Of a DNA stretch of 64,000 nt, positions 18,662 through 27,607 are shown in pieces. The position numbers were made by a program, and so were the translations under genes. The notes beneath the pieces were generated by a model that saw only the letters and a list, made by a program, of their open reading frames with translations, did not search any database and was not told the DNA's origin. Each line of letters opens with the position of its first letter. The stretch's first letter is position 1. The stretch is from Blastocatellia bacterium UBA7656 (GTDB lineage Bacteria; Acidobacteriota; Blastocatellia; UBA7656), in assembly GCA_002483445.1 (NCBI GenBank), contig DLHY01000141.1, positions 1 through 64,000 on the forward strand, in the 5' to 3' direction.

Positions 18662-18748
18662 CGAATAGAACGCGGATCAGGCGGATCGGGCGGATTATCG
18701 CTGATCCGCGCCAATCCGCTCAATCCGTGTCATCCGCGTTCTATTCCG
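18662..18748. repeat. 35-bp direct repeat, copy 2, plus inverted 9-mer array
   Basis: 18662-18696 repeats copy 1 exactly. It is followed by the reverse-complement type of 9-mers (ATCCGCGTT, AATCCGTGT and similar) up to 18748, making an imperfect inverted repeat between the S46 peptidase stop and the GxxExxY start. Confidence 0.85.
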
Positions 18749-18759
18749 TCCTGCCTAAT

Positions 18760-20826
18760 TCACCTCCTCAATATCTCATCGACGAGATTCCCGGCATCGT
18801 AGAGCTTTCGCAGAGCTTCGATTATCGCCGCGCTGTGAATGGCGACGGCGCGGCTGCCTTCTTCCTCATCGATGTAGAGATATCGATTCGGCAATTTCTG
18901 AATATTGCTGTCGAAGTTAAGGCCGACTATTTCGCCGTTGCGATTGATGACGGGGCTGCCGGAATTTCCGCCTATCGTGTCGCAGGTGTAGACGAAATTC
19001 AGAGGCGTCGAAAGATCGAGTTTGTTCTTTCCTTCCCTCCACCTCGAGGTCAGGTTGTAAGGCGGCTTTTCGTTGAAGCCGAGCGCGCGATCATACAACC
19101 CGAAGAAAGTCGTTTTGTACGGCACGAGCGTAGTGTCTTCTTCATAGCCCAGCACACGTCCATAGCCGAGTCGTAGAGTGAATGTAGCGTCAGGGTAAGT
19201 GCTTTTGCCGTAGACGGCGAAACGCGCTTCGGCTATTTTCTGGCCCGCGCTCGTCTCTACGCTTTTGATCTTTTCGTCATTCCATGCGCGAAGCTCGCGG
19301 ATGACCGGAAGGACTCGGCGCACGAGAGCTATGAGCGGATCATCGGATTTCAAAATCGTATCCGTGCCGCTTTCAAAAAGCTTTTTTCGCGCCGCCGCCT
19401 CGATCATCCGTGTGCCTCGCACCGCATCGCGGGCAACCGCGGCGGGCGTAGCTCCCTGAAGCGCGGCTTTGACGAAAGGATCACTCGCGCCCAGAGTCTT
19501 TTGCGCCTCTTCGAGCCACGCCGCGAGTATGGCTTCTTCCATTTCGGCATAGATCGGAGCGGGTGAAAGCATTTGCACCTTGAGCGATTCCAACCGCGAG
19601 TCGCGGAATTCTTCGTATCGCTGATTGTTCGACTTTCCGACCTCTTCAGCGTAGAGGAGGAAATTCGTAGCCAGCGCGCCGAGTCGCGATGGAGCCAGTG
19701 TCGAAAAAGCTATGCGTGCAGCCTTCGCCGGAAGTTCTCGATAAGCGGCGCTGATTCGATCCCACGCATCGCCATAAGCGCGTTGCAAATCGGCGCGAGA
19801 GGCTACCTTGCCGCGCAAATCTTTTTCTTCCTGCTCCTTCTTTTTCATAATGCGCGGATTCATCAAGCCTTCCTGCTGACCCGTGAGCCGCTTGAGAGAA
19901 TTATCGAGCGAGCGAATCTGACCGGAAGCCCTTCGCGCTGCCTCCGCGCCCGTCTTTGAATATCGCGCGAGAGCTTCGCGGCGAGCCGTCCACACATGTT
20001 TTTGAAGCGGATTGCCGGTGTCGCGGTGATACTCGATCTGCTTGAGCGTCAGCAATCGGTTCGTAGATCCGGGCTGTCCCGATACGACGACGAATTCTCC
20101 GTCCGAAGCCCCGGCGGCAGACCATTTGAAATAATGCTCCACTTTCGCTGGCCTGCCGTTTTCGTAAACGCGGAAGAACGTGATGTCGAGATCGTGACGC
20201 GGGAAGGTGAAATTGTCGTAGTCGCCGCCAAAAAAAGCTGTCTGCTCTTCGACCGCGAAAACGAGTCTCACGTCGGTATATTTTTTGTAGCGATAGAGCC
20301 AGTATTCGCCGCCGTTGTAAAGCGTCACAACGTCGGAGCGAAGGCCGGTCTTCTGAAGAGATTCTTTTTCTATGGATGCGATTTCCGCTTTACGACTGAG
20401 GTCGGCTTCCTTATCCGAAGCCCCGGCTTTGACTGCCGCTTTCACTCGCGCGGTCACGTCTTCGTAATAGACCAGCACATTGATTTCCATGTCAGGGCAT
20501 TTCAATTCTTCTTCCGTCGAGCGCGCATAGAAGCCGTCGCGGATCAGATCGCGCTCAGGGGTCGATAGCTTTTGCAACTGTCCGGCTCCGACGTGCTGAT
20601 TGGTCAGCACAAGTCCGTCCGAAGAGACGAACGCTCCTGATCCGCCGTCGTTGATGCGGACTGAAGCAAGGCGCACATGATCGAGCCATGATTGTGAAGG
20701 CTCGAAGTTATATTTTTCTTTCCACTGTTTGAGCGGCGGATTGTCGAATGTCCACATGCCTTCGTCTGCGCGAGGCGTGTCGATCAAAAGGGCGAGAGTG
20801 ATGGCGATGATTATAATTTTTTTCAT
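18760..20826 (-). CDS. S46 family dipeptidyl peptidase (DPP7/DPP11-like)
   Basis: Exported chymotrypsin-fold dipeptidyl aminopeptidase (688 aa). A signal peptide is followed by the family start D-E-G-M-W-T-F-D-N-P-P. The catalytic triad is visible as H in V-L-T-N-Q-H-V, D in P-R-H-D-L-D-I-T and S in G-G-N-S-G-S-P. The helical S46-specific insert lies between. In the S1 pocket segment the sequence is L-N-F-D-S-N; the Ser is where DPP7 has Gly and DPP11 has Arg, so P1 preference cannot be assigned. AAAGGAGG precedes the ATG. It releases dipeptides from peptides in the periplasm in studied members. Confidence 0.93.
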   Translation of the reverse strand: MKKIIIIAITLALLIDTPRADEGMWTFDNPPLKQWKEKYNFEPSQSWLDHVRLASVRINDGGSGAFVSSDGLVLTNQHVGAGQLQKLSTPERDLIRDGFYARSTEEELKCPDMEINVLVYYEDVTARVKAAVKAGASDKEADLSRKAEIASIEKESLQKTGLRSDVVTLYNGGEYWLYRYKKYTDVRLVFAVEEQTAFFGGDYDNFTFPRHDLDITFFRVYENGRPAKVEHYFKWSAAGASDGEFVVVSGQPGSTNRLLTLKQIEYHRDTGNPLQKHVWTARREALARYSKTGAEAARRASGQIRSLDNSLKRLTGQQEGLMNPRIMKKKEQEEKDLRGKVASRADLQRAYGDAWDRISAAYRELPAKAARIAFSTLAPSRLGALATNFLLYAEEVGKSNNQRYEEFRDSRLESLKVQMLSPAPIYAEMEEAILAAWLEEAQKTLGASDPFVKAALQGATPAAVARDAVRGTRMIEAAARKKLFESGTDTILKSDDPLIALVRRVLPVIRELRAWNDEKIKSVETSAGQKIAEARFAVYGKSTYPDATFTLRLGYGRVLGYEEDTTLVPYKTTFFGLYDRALGFNEKPPYNLTSRWREGKNKLDLSTPLNFVYTCDTIGGNSGSPVINRNGEIVGLNFDSNIQKLPNRYLYIDEEEGSRAVAIHSAAIIEALRKLYDAGNLVDEILRR

Positions 20827-20917
20827 AGCTTCCTCCTTTGATTTCGCTGCGCGAACGAGCGCGCGCTTTTCGTGTTTCTTTTCAATATCACCCCAGTCAT
20901 CTGTCCGGCAAGCCGCC

Positions 20918-23788
20918 TTACTTCAAAGCCAGCAGCCAGATGTCGGCTCTGGTTTCTTTCAAGGTGAAATAAAGCGTCCGGTTGTCCGATGACAGCGCGA
21001 AGTTGACTATCTGATTGGGGGCGAGTGAAAGCAGTCGACGCGCGCGCCCGGTTCGCTTATCGCCCAGAAACAAATTTCCTCCGTCGCGAAAGAGCAAGCT
21101 GTGATCATCTCCAGTCAGGCCGGGCACTGATCCAATGAATCCGGTGAACCGCTCGAACTGCCGGGTCTCAAACGAGTATGAACTGATGATCGTCGGAGGA
21201 GCATTATCGCTCTTTCTCCATCCTCCCAGAAGATTCCTTCCGTCAGCAGACCAGGCGCGGGGCCAGAAATGGACAGTCGTTTCGGAGGGCGGAATCACCG
21301 GCAGCGGCGTCTGGTCGGCCCATGCTTTTTCCACTTCGATGACGAAAGGAACTCCCCTGCGGGTGGTATAGGCGATGCGCTCGCCATCAGGAGACCATAA
21401 GGGATAGAAGGCGCTCTCTTCGAGAGTGAATGTGAGTTGCCGCAGGTCGCTTCCGTCCGTGTTCATAATCCAGACTTCCCAGTAGCCGCTGCGATTCGAA
21501 TAGAAAGCGATGCGCCTGCCGTCGGGCGAGAATCGCGGATCGCGATACTTATTGTCGTCGCGGGTCAGAAGTTGTCGCCCGCCCGTCCCATCGCTTCTGA
21601 GCAGGAATATGCTTTCCCGATCTTCCCCGACCGAATCACACACAAGCCATTGTCCGTCGGGTGAAATATCCACTCCCGATATCATTTGCGATCCCTGAGT
21701 GATCAATTTCGGCTCTCCCGCAACTCTGCCGGACGCAGGATCGAAAGCGATTTTTTGCACATTCGTTTGCGTTATGACCTGCGCATAAACGAGCATCTTG
21801 CCGTCGCGGGAGAAACTGATGTGCTGACTGTAAGCTGACGGAGTGGGAACCAGTTCCGGCTCGCCTCGGACGCGGCCTGACTGTTCATCAATCTGTATGC
21901 GCCACAGTTTCATGCCGCCTGACCTGTCGCTTGCGAAATAAAGATAGCCGCCATCGGGCGACCACACGGGGTTCCAGTCCAGAGCCTCGTCATTGGTCAC
22001 GGCGACCGGCTCGCCTCCGCTCGCGGGCATAGTCCAGATGTCGCGCTGCGCGTTCGCGCGTTGCCCCCAGTAAGCGATTCGATGTCCGCGCGGAGACCAC
22101 TGAGGCTGGGCCGCGTCTTCGGTCGTGATGAGATGCTTCTCGCCCGTCGCAACTCTGACAGACCACAACCGACGAGGACGCACGGCGCGGTTGCCCGGCG
22201 TCACTATGTTTTCATCAGTGCAGAGAATTTCTTCTCCGTCAGGAGACCACGAGGGATGAAACCCCTCGCCGGTCAATCGACGCACGGATTGACCTGATGC
22301 GCTCATCAGAAAAATGCCGCCGCCATCGCGACCGGAGCGAAAAGCGATCTGTTTTCCGTCAGGCGAGAAAACAGGCTGAGTGTCATCGCCCGCGAAATCT
22401 CCGGTCAGGTTGAGGGGCTTTCTCACTCCCACTCGCTCATCGACTCTCTGCAAATAAATATCCCAGTTCCCCGCGGCCCGGCTGGCGTAAACGAATGACT
22501 CGCCGTCGGGCGCGAGAGAAGGGAATACTTCCTCGCCTGCGTCATCGGTGAGCATTATCGAGCGGGCATCGCTCCACGGCGAGGGGGGTTCTTTTTTTTC
22601 TCCGCCGGAGCGCGGCAGCGCAAACAGCAATATGACCGCGAGAAGTACCGCGCCGAAAAGCGCCGACGCAGCAAGGACGATCCCGCGTGCTCGCTTTCGA
22701 TTCGATTCAATATCCGGCTCGCGCGCGAAGTGTCGGAGGTCATCGAGCAATTGATCAGCCGTCTGATAGCGAGCCTCGCGGTCTTTTTCCAGCGCGCGAT
22801 TGATGATTCGTTGAAGCGCGGGAGGCGCGTCTATCGGCGAAGGCGTGTGATTGAGAATCGCGTCGAGTATGGCGGCAGCGTCGTCGCCCCGGAAGGGTCT
22901 TTCTCCAGCGATCATTTCATAGATGACCACGCCGAGGCTGAATATGTCGGCGCGATGATCGACCTTTTGCCCGCGCGCCTGCTCCGGCGAAAGATAAGCG
23001 ACGGTTCCCATCAACATTCCGTGATCAGTCTGGAAATGCGGAGTGTGGAGCGCGGAGCGCGGAACAGCCGGGTCTTCTTCCTTCCGCATTCCGCACTCCG
23101 CATTCCGCACTCCACTCAGTTTCGCCAGCCCGAAGTCGAGGACTTTTATCAGGCCGTCAGGCCGCACCATGATGTTTTCGGGTTTGATATCGCGATGAAC
23201 TATTCCGGCCTTGTGCGCCGCCTGCAATGCAGTCGCTATCTGAATGGCTATCGAGACTGCTTCGTGCGCTTCGATTTTTCCGTCTGCGATTTTCTGACGC
23301 AGCGTCCGACCTTCGACAAACTCTGTCGCGATGAAGTGCGCGTCGTCTTCACGACCTATCTCGTGAATGGTGATGATGTTCGGATGATTGAGCGCGGAAG
23401 CGGCCCGCGCTTCGCGTTCGAAGCGTTGCACCAGAGATCGATCCTCGGTCAACTGCGCAGGCAGGAGTTTGAGCGCGATGTTGCGATCAAGCCGGGAGTC
23501 GCGGGCGAGATAAACTTCCCCCATTCCGCCGACGCCGAGGAGCGAAAGAACTTCATAGTGGCCTATCCTGCGCCCTGCGGCTGATGCGGGTTGAGCAGTC
23601 GCGCCTTCAATGGGCGGGGTCTCCATAAAGTCGCTGGCCTGATCGAAGGATGCCAGAAGCGAAAGGACTTCGCGGCGCAGCCGATCATCATCACAAGCTT
23701 CAAGAAGAAAAGCGGCGCGCTCACCGGGCGCGCACGCAAGCGCGTCGTGAAAGAGAGTCTCAATGCGCTGCCATCTTTCAGCCGTCAT
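20918..23788 (-). CDS. Membrane Ser/Thr protein kinase with TolB-like propeller
   Basis: Transmembrane Hanks-type kinase (956 aa). Residues 1-70 are a short helical module common in these kinases. The kinase domain (about 75-345) has G-V-G-G-M-G-E-V-Y, A-L-K, H-R-D-I-K-P-E-N and D-F-G-L-A-K, then S-P-E-Q as the APE site. A membrane helix is at about 371-393, then an outside WD40-like/PD40 propeller with many F-S-P-D-G-R and W-S-P-D-G repeats. The start lies 4 bp after the sigma factor stop. Oddity: a heptad-repeat tract lies in frame in the activation segment and adds about 27 residues (R-N-A-E-C-G-M-R and onward) between D-F-G and S-P-E-Q. Confidence 0.93.
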   Translation of the reverse strand: MTAERWQRIETLFHDALACAPGERAAFLLEACDDDRLRREVLSLLASFDQASDFMETPPIEGATAQPASAAGRRIGHYEVLSLLGVGGMGEVYLARDSRLDRNIALKLLPAQLTEDRSLVQRFEREARAASALNHPNIITIHEIGREDDAHFIATEFVEGRTLRQKIADGKIEAHEAVSIAIQIATALQAAHKAGIVHRDIKPENIMVRPDGLIKVLDFGLAKLSGVRNAECGMRKEEDPAVPRSALHTPHFQTDHGMLMGTVAYLSPEQARGQKVDHRADIFSLGVVIYEMIAGERPFRGDDAAAILDAILNHTPSPIDAPPALQRIINRALEKDREARYQTADQLLDDLRHFAREPDIESNRKRARGIVLAASALFGAVLLAVILLFALPRSGGEKKEPPSPWSDARSIMLTDDAGEEVFPSLAPDGESFVYASRAAGNWDIYLQRVDERVGVRKPLNLTGDFAGDDTQPVFSPDGKQIAFRSGRDGGGIFLMSASGQSVRRLTGEGFHPSWSPDGEEILCTDENIVTPGNRAVRPRRLWSVRVATGEKHLITTEDAAQPQWSPRGHRIAYWGQRANAQRDIWTMPASGGEPVAVTNDEALDWNPVWSPDGGYLYFASDRSGGMKLWRIQIDEQSGRVRGEPELVPTPSAYSQHISFSRDGKMLVYAQVITQTNVQKIAFDPASGRVAGEPKLITQGSQMISGVDISPDGQWLVCDSVGEDRESIFLLRSDGTGGRQLLTRDDNKYRDPRFSPDGRRIAFYSNRSGYWEVWIMNTDGSDLRQLTFTLEESAFYPLWSPDGERIAYTTRRGVPFVIEVEKAWADQTPLPVIPPSETTVHFWPRAWSADGRNLLGGWRKSDNAPPTIISSYSFETRQFERFTGFIGSVPGLTGDDHSLLFRDGGNLFLGDKRTGRARRLLSLAPNQIVNFALSSDNRTLYFTLKETRADIWLLALK
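23033..23115. repeat. In-frame heptad repeat tract inside the kinase gene
   Basis: 7-mers TGCGGAG, TGTGGAG, CGCGGAG, CGCGGAA on one side and TTCCGCA, CTCCGCA, TTCCGCA, CTCCACT on the other, as an imperfect inverted repeat. They correspond to about residues 225-252 of the kinase, and the reading frame is kept. Confidence 0.85.
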
Positions 23789-23792
23789 TCGA

Positions 23793-24362
23793 TCACTCTC
23801 GACTGATCTCCTGATAAAGCCATGCTTTGGCCAGGTTCCAGTCGCGCATCACGGTCTTGGCCGAGATGTCGAGTATCTGGGCTGTCTCTTCGACGCTCAA
23901 CCCGCCGAAGTATCGCAACTCGACCACGCGGCTTTTGCGAGGATCGATCTCTTCGAGACGCTTCATCGCATCATCGAGCGCCACGAGGTCTGCCGATCCT
24001 TCCCCGATCAGGTTCGAAGCTTCATCAAGCGGGACCTTGTGCGCCCCGCCGCCCCGTTTATCGCGACGACAGGCTTTGGCGTGATCGACTAAAATCCTGC
24101 GCATCATCTGCGCCGCCACGCCGAAAAAATGCGCGCGGTTCTGCCAATGGACTTGCCGTTGATCGATCAGTCGAAGATAGGCTTCATGCACGAGGGCCGT
24201 AGGTTGGAGCGAGTGATCAGGTCGCTCCTGTCTGAGATATCTGTCAGCCATGCGCCGGAGTTCCCCGTAGACGGCAGGGATCAACTCGTCGAGCGCCGCG
24301 CGGTCGCCGCGGGCGCAGGCCAAGAGCTTTTCGGTGATCTGATCTGCCGCAGGCGGTTCCAT
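23793..24362 (-). CDS. ECF-type RNA polymerase sigma factor (TIGR02999 type)
   Basis: Sigma factor of 189 aa of the group common in Acidobacteria and Planctomycetes. Region 2 is seen in A-V-Y-G-E-L-R-R-M-A, S-L-Q-P-T-A-L-V-H-E-A-Y-L-R-L and R-A-H-F-F-G-V-A-A-Q-M-M-R-R-I-L-V-D-H-A. Region 4 is V-V-E-L-R-Y-F-G-G-L-S-V-E-E-T-A-Q-I-L-D-I-S. It is the first gene of a two-gene unit with the kinase. Such pairs suggest control of sigma activity by phosphorylation rather than by an anti-sigma factor, which is absent here; this is inference. Confidence 0.93.
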   Translation of the reverse strand: MEPPAADQITEKLLACARGDRAALDELIPAVYGELRRMADRYLRQERPDHSLQPTALVHEAYLRLIDQRQVHWQNRAHFFGVAAQMMRRILVDHAKACRRDKRGGGAHKVPLDEASNLIGEGSADLVALDDAMKRLEEIDPRKSRVVELRYFGGLSVEETAQILDISAKTVMRDWNLAKAWLYQEISRE

Positions 24363-24527
24363 CTCCGGGTCTCCGGGAAATTATTTCAATCGGCGTGGGA
24401 CTTTTTCCCTGAATTCGTCGCGTTATTTGACAGGTGCCTGATTGCCTCACTCTCTCAAGCCAGTCGATTGTAAGTTAGAATCGACTGCGGAGCAACGACC
24501 AGCCGAATAGTTCGCCGAGGTGTATCG

Positions 24528-25247
24528 ATGAGCGCGATAAAAAGCATATTGCCGCAGGTTGATCTCAACACCATCAATCAGATGGCCGTGTTTAACAATC
24601 TGACTGTGGATGAGTTGAAAGAGATCAAAGGGCTGCTGCGACCCAAGACCTTCGCTGCGGGAGCGACCCTGATGATGGTCGAGCAGTCGGGCGAGGCTGT
24701 CTATTTCATCGCCACCGGCACAGTCAAAATTCATGTCGAGCAATCGGGCGGCGCGGATGTGATTATTTCGATTCTCGGGCCGGGCGAGATCATCGGCGAG
24801 ATGGATCTGCTAGACAACCGGGGCCGCTCGGCAAGCGTCGTGACACTTGAGCCTTCGGCAATGATGTGGATGGATCGCGCTTCATTTCGGCGATGCATGG
24901 AGACTGTGCCCCGAATAACTTTCAACCTCGCCTGCATACTTGCCGCGCGTTTGCGTATGGCCAATGCGCAGATTCAATCGCTCGTCGCGTTAGACACCGA
25001 ATGCCGGGTGGCCCGCCAGATACTTGCCTTCTCCGAGAGATATGGATTGGAGCAATCGAACGGAGACATCTCGATACCGATTCGATTGACTCAAAGCGAC
25101 ATCGCCTCGATGGTCGGAGCCACTCGCGAACACGTCAACAAGATACTGGTTTCATACAAAGAGCGCGGCTATCTCTCCGTAGACTCCGCCTACCATATCA
25201 CCATTCACGATCCGCAGATGCTTTTGCGCAGATGCGGACAGAGATAA
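24528..25247 (+). CDS. Crp/Fnr family transcriptional regulator
   Basis: Regulator of 239 aa: N-terminal cyclic-nucleotide-binding-fold domain (about residues 15-135, with F-A-A-G-A-T-L, G-T-V-K-I-H, G-P-G-E-I-I-G-E-M and R-S-A-S-V) and C-terminal winged helix (L-T-Q-S-D-I-A-S-M-V-G-A-T-R-E-H-V-N-K-I-L). The recognition helix T-R-E-H-V-N-K-I-L is close to that of E. coli CRP (S-R-E-T-V-G-R-I-L), retaining the Arg-Glu pair and a basic residue that read TGTGA. No FNR-type cysteine cluster is present. TGTGA-N6-TCACA sites lie about 80 bp and 3.5 kb downstream, so it probably controls the following surface-protein genes. Ligand not determined. Confidence 0.92.
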   Translation: MSAIKSILPQVDLNTINQMAVFNNLTVDELKEIKGLLRPKTFAAGATLMMVEQSGEAVYFIATGTVKIHVEQSGGADVIISILGPGEIIGEMDLLDNRGRSASVVTLEPSAMMWMDRASFRRCMETVPRITFNLACILAARLRMANAQIQSLVALDTECRVARQILAFSERYGLEQSNGDISIPIRLTQSDIASMVGATREHVNKILVSYKERGYLSVDSAYHITIHDPQMLLRRCGQR

Positions 25248-25324
25248 GGCAAAAGGTAAAAAGGAATCTCGCGCCATGAATCGCGATTGGTTGCGAGGGC
25301 TTTTCTACATTTTCTGTTTGCCTT
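25246..25324. repeat. AAGGCAA-type repeat tract with inverted partner
   Basis: Begins at the crp stop with AAGGCAA, AAGGTAA, AAAGGAA; the far side ends with the complementary TTTGCCTT. It is more diverged than the other tracts. It may serve as terminator of the regulator gene. Confidence 0.55.
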
Positions 25325-25362
25325 GTGAAAAACTTCACACCCCTGCTGTGAACATCTTCGCA
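25324..25362 (+). promoter_or_regulatory. Two Crp-type operators, centres 23 bp apart
   Basis: The first site 25324-25339 is a perfect TGTGA-N6-TCACA. The second, 25347-25362, is TGTGA-N6-TCGCA. They lie 80-118 bp before the exported-protein gene at 25442 and just after the Crp-like regulator gene. A pair with identical spacing lies at 28728-28766. Confidence 0.7.
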
Positions 25363-25441
25363 GCGCGCTTTCACTGATCGCGTTAATCTGTCCGCGTTCA
25401 GGACAGGATGAATACCCGATAGCCGGAAAAGGAGACATCTC

Positions 25442-26386
25442 ATGGAAATCAATTTTACTTGTCACAGGCGAATCACGCGGTTGGCCGTATTGGCGCTCAG
25501 CGCCCTTTGCTTCCTGCAAGTCCTGGTTCGCGCGCAAGGAATGACCGGAGTCATCATAATATTTCCATCAGTCGGGTTGGCGCCCGACCAAAGATTACGC
25601 CTCACTCTTTTCAATCGTGCTGGTGATCCCCTGCGCGCTCAGGCGCAAATCCACCACTCGGGCGGCATACTCGTCGGCTTAGGCGACGGCTCGGTGCGAG
25701 CGGGCGCCTTTCACTCCTTCGATTTCAACCGTAGCGACATTCCCCTGGCGGGCGAAGATGGCACAGGCCGTCTTCAGCTTCGCGCATCTTTCCGCATCGA
25801 AATGGCCCAGCCGCGAAAGAAGATGGGCGGGCTTGCCGTCTCAATGGAGACCATTTCGATTTCAGACGGAACAAGCAACACCGTCTTCGTTGGGGAAGTA
25901 CTACCCTCCCGTTCTGGCGGCAGTGGAAATGACACCCTCAATTCAGGCTTTGGGAACGACATTATGATGGGAATTGTCCCCGGTCGGACGCTGCGCGTCA
26001 CTCTATTCAATCTGCCATCCTTTGGATCGGAGACCGAATCGGAGGCGCAACACAACGTCAGAGGTCATGTGAAGGTCTTCGACGGAACTGGCAATCTGAT
26101 CGCGCAAAGCCCCGAACAGGTCATCCCGTCGGGTGAATTCCGCTCGTTCAACTTCAACCACAATGAGATCCTCCTACCGGGCGAGCCGGACACAAACCGC
26201 GCGCAAGTGCGCATAAAACCATTTTTCACTTTTGAATCGAAGCGGCTCTCTCCGCTGCAAGGTGATGATCTACTGCTGAGTGATGTCATCTCGTTTGAGG
26301 TCATTGATAACAGCACAGGCAAAACAGTAACGCTGGCCGGTCAGCAGTGTTTGGTCTTTTTCCTGGGCGGGAGACCAGGTAATTGA
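25442..26386 (+). CDS. Exported two-domain protein, family not recognised
   Basis: Secreted protein (314 aa) with a signal peptide (ends about L-V-R-A-Q-G). Two repeated domains of about 110 residues share L-R-[LV]-T-L-F-N early and F-x-S-F-[DN]-F-N, a few residues later a [AP]-G-E, and finally R-x-Q-[LV]-R near the end. Between them lie S-D-G-T-S-N-T-V-F-V-G-E, as at the end of DUF1559 pseudopilins, and two RTX-like nonapeptides (G-G-S-G-N-D-T-L-N, S-G-F-G-N-D-I-M-M) that could bind calcium. AAGGAGA precedes the ATG. The signal region is nearly the same as in the gene at 27608, so the two are paralogues. Function unknown; context suggests a surface structure. Confidence 0.75.
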   Translation: MEINFTCHRRITRLAVLALSALCFLQVLVRAQGMTGVIIIFPSVGLAPDQRLRLTLFNRAGDPLRAQAQIHHSGGILVGLGDGSVRAGAFHSFDFNRSDIPLAGEDGTGRLQLRASFRIEMAQPRKKMGGLAVSMETISISDGTSNTVFVGEVLPSRSGGSGNDTLNSGFGNDIMMGIVPGRTLRVTLFNLPSFGSETESEAQHNVRGHVKVFDGTGNLIAQSPEQVIPSGEFRSFNFNHNEILLPGEPDTNRAQVRIKPFFTFESKRLSPLQGDDLLLSDVISFEVIDNSTGKTVTLAGQQCLVFFLGGRPGN

Positions 26387-26454
26387 ATAGCGATCCAATG
26401 GCGCTCATAAGAGAGTCTCTGTTTATAACCACATATTCAGAAAGGAAGAAAGTC

Positions 26455-27594
26455 ATGCATCCATTAGCAACAGATGAAAAAGCGACGTACAACGTTAATA
26501 GCTTCTCGCGAAGAACACTTGAGCAGAAGAGGGCGACCAACAGATGCGGCGGCTTCACACTGATCGAGTTGCTCGTAGTCATAGCCATCATCGCCATCCT
26601 GATCGGCCTTCTGGTTCCCGCAATCCAGAAAGTGCGCGAGGCGGCTGCTCGCGCGCAGTGTCAAAACAACCTGAAACAAATATCCCTCGCAGTCATTCAG
26701 TTTCACAATGAAACCGGCGATCTTCCCCGCAGCCTTCGCGACCTCGAAGCGTTGATTGGGCCGGAACTCGCCTCCGGCAGGGATGGGAGCTACGCCTACC
26801 TGCTACGCAGCCCGCGTGGTTCATCGGACGGTGTTGTGTGGGCAATCGAAGCCGAGCCGCTTTATCCTGGTATTACGGGGTCGTCAAGCTTCGTGGAAGA
26901 AACGACTCGCCTGTCGGATGGACGGTTCGTCCACGATCTGAAGACTTATGATACCCCCGGCGCGGATAAGGCAAGAGATGAGATGCTCGATAGCATCCGC
27001 GCCGAAGGGGCGCAAGCGATAGGTGAGTTGCTCCAACTCCATCCGGATGCGCCTTCCCAAGCGCGCTCTTTCATAGAATCTCCCGACACTCTCAATCAGG
27101 CGCTCGATATTCTTGATGGCGACGGCGACAGGAACGTGAGCCTGCTCGAAGCGTTCGACTGGCCAGGAGAGTACGCTCAACGCTTCGACGGCATTGATCC
27201 GGCCATCGAAGGGCCTGTTCTTAGATTTCTGGCCCATGCTCGTCAACAGATGAAGATTGACAGCTTGAGTGAGGATATGAGGGGGCAGGTTGGAGTGGAA
27301 GCAGATGTTCTACGCTCATCCGAAGGCGGGCAGGCTATGTTCAGCCTCGACGGATTGTGCAGCCTGATAGCTCATTATGTAACCGATGAAAAAGTTGCTG
27401 ATGGACTGTGCAGAAATCTGCGTCGGTCTGCGGCTGCCAGCGCGCGAGGCGATTTGCGAGCCCGAGATAGAATTCTCAAAGATTACTTTGACGAACTGGA
27501 AAGACAGGTGCATATAACGCTGACTCGGAGAAACGCAACGACTATGGTCTGGCTGACCCTGGGTTTCTTCGAGGTACAGACAGCGCAGTCATAG
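26455..27594 (+). CDS. Prepilin-like protein with EF-hand-type loop
   Basis: Protein of 379 aa with a type IV/type II prepilin N-terminus: a leader of 33 residues ending in Gly, then F-T-L-I-E-L-L-V-V-I-A-I-I-A-I-L with Glu at mature position 5 and a continuing helix with R-E-A-A-A-R. The following C-x-N-N-L-K-Q-I segment is like DUF1559 proteins, but the rest is unlike them and mostly helical. Residues 221-232 read D-G-D-G-D-R-N-V-S-L-L-E, a canonical EF-hand loop. The start at 26455 has AAAGGAAG upstream; an earlier ATG at 26383 overlaps the preceding gene and is less likely. Expected to be assembled by a pilus or type II secretion machine encoded elsewhere. Confidence 0.8.
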   Translation: MHPLATDEKATYNVNSFSRRTLEQKRATNRCGGFTLIELLVVIAIIAILIGLLVPAIQKVREAAARAQCQNNLKQISLAVIQFHNETGDLPRSLRDLEALIGPELASGRDGSYAYLLRSPRGSSDGVVWAIEAEPLYPGITGSSSFVEETTRLSDGRFVHDLKTYDTPGADKARDEMLDSIRAEGAQAIGELLQLHPDAPSQARSFIESPDTLNQALDILDGDGDRNVSLLEAFDWPGEYAQRFDGIDPAIEGPVLRFLAHARQQMKIDSLSEDMRGQVGVEADVLRSSEGGQAMFSLDGLCSLIAHYVTDEKVADGLCRNLRRSAAASARGDLRARDRILKDYFDELERQVHITLTRRNATTMVWLTLGFFEVQTAQS

Positions 27595-27607
27595 ACGGAG
27601 ATAAATC

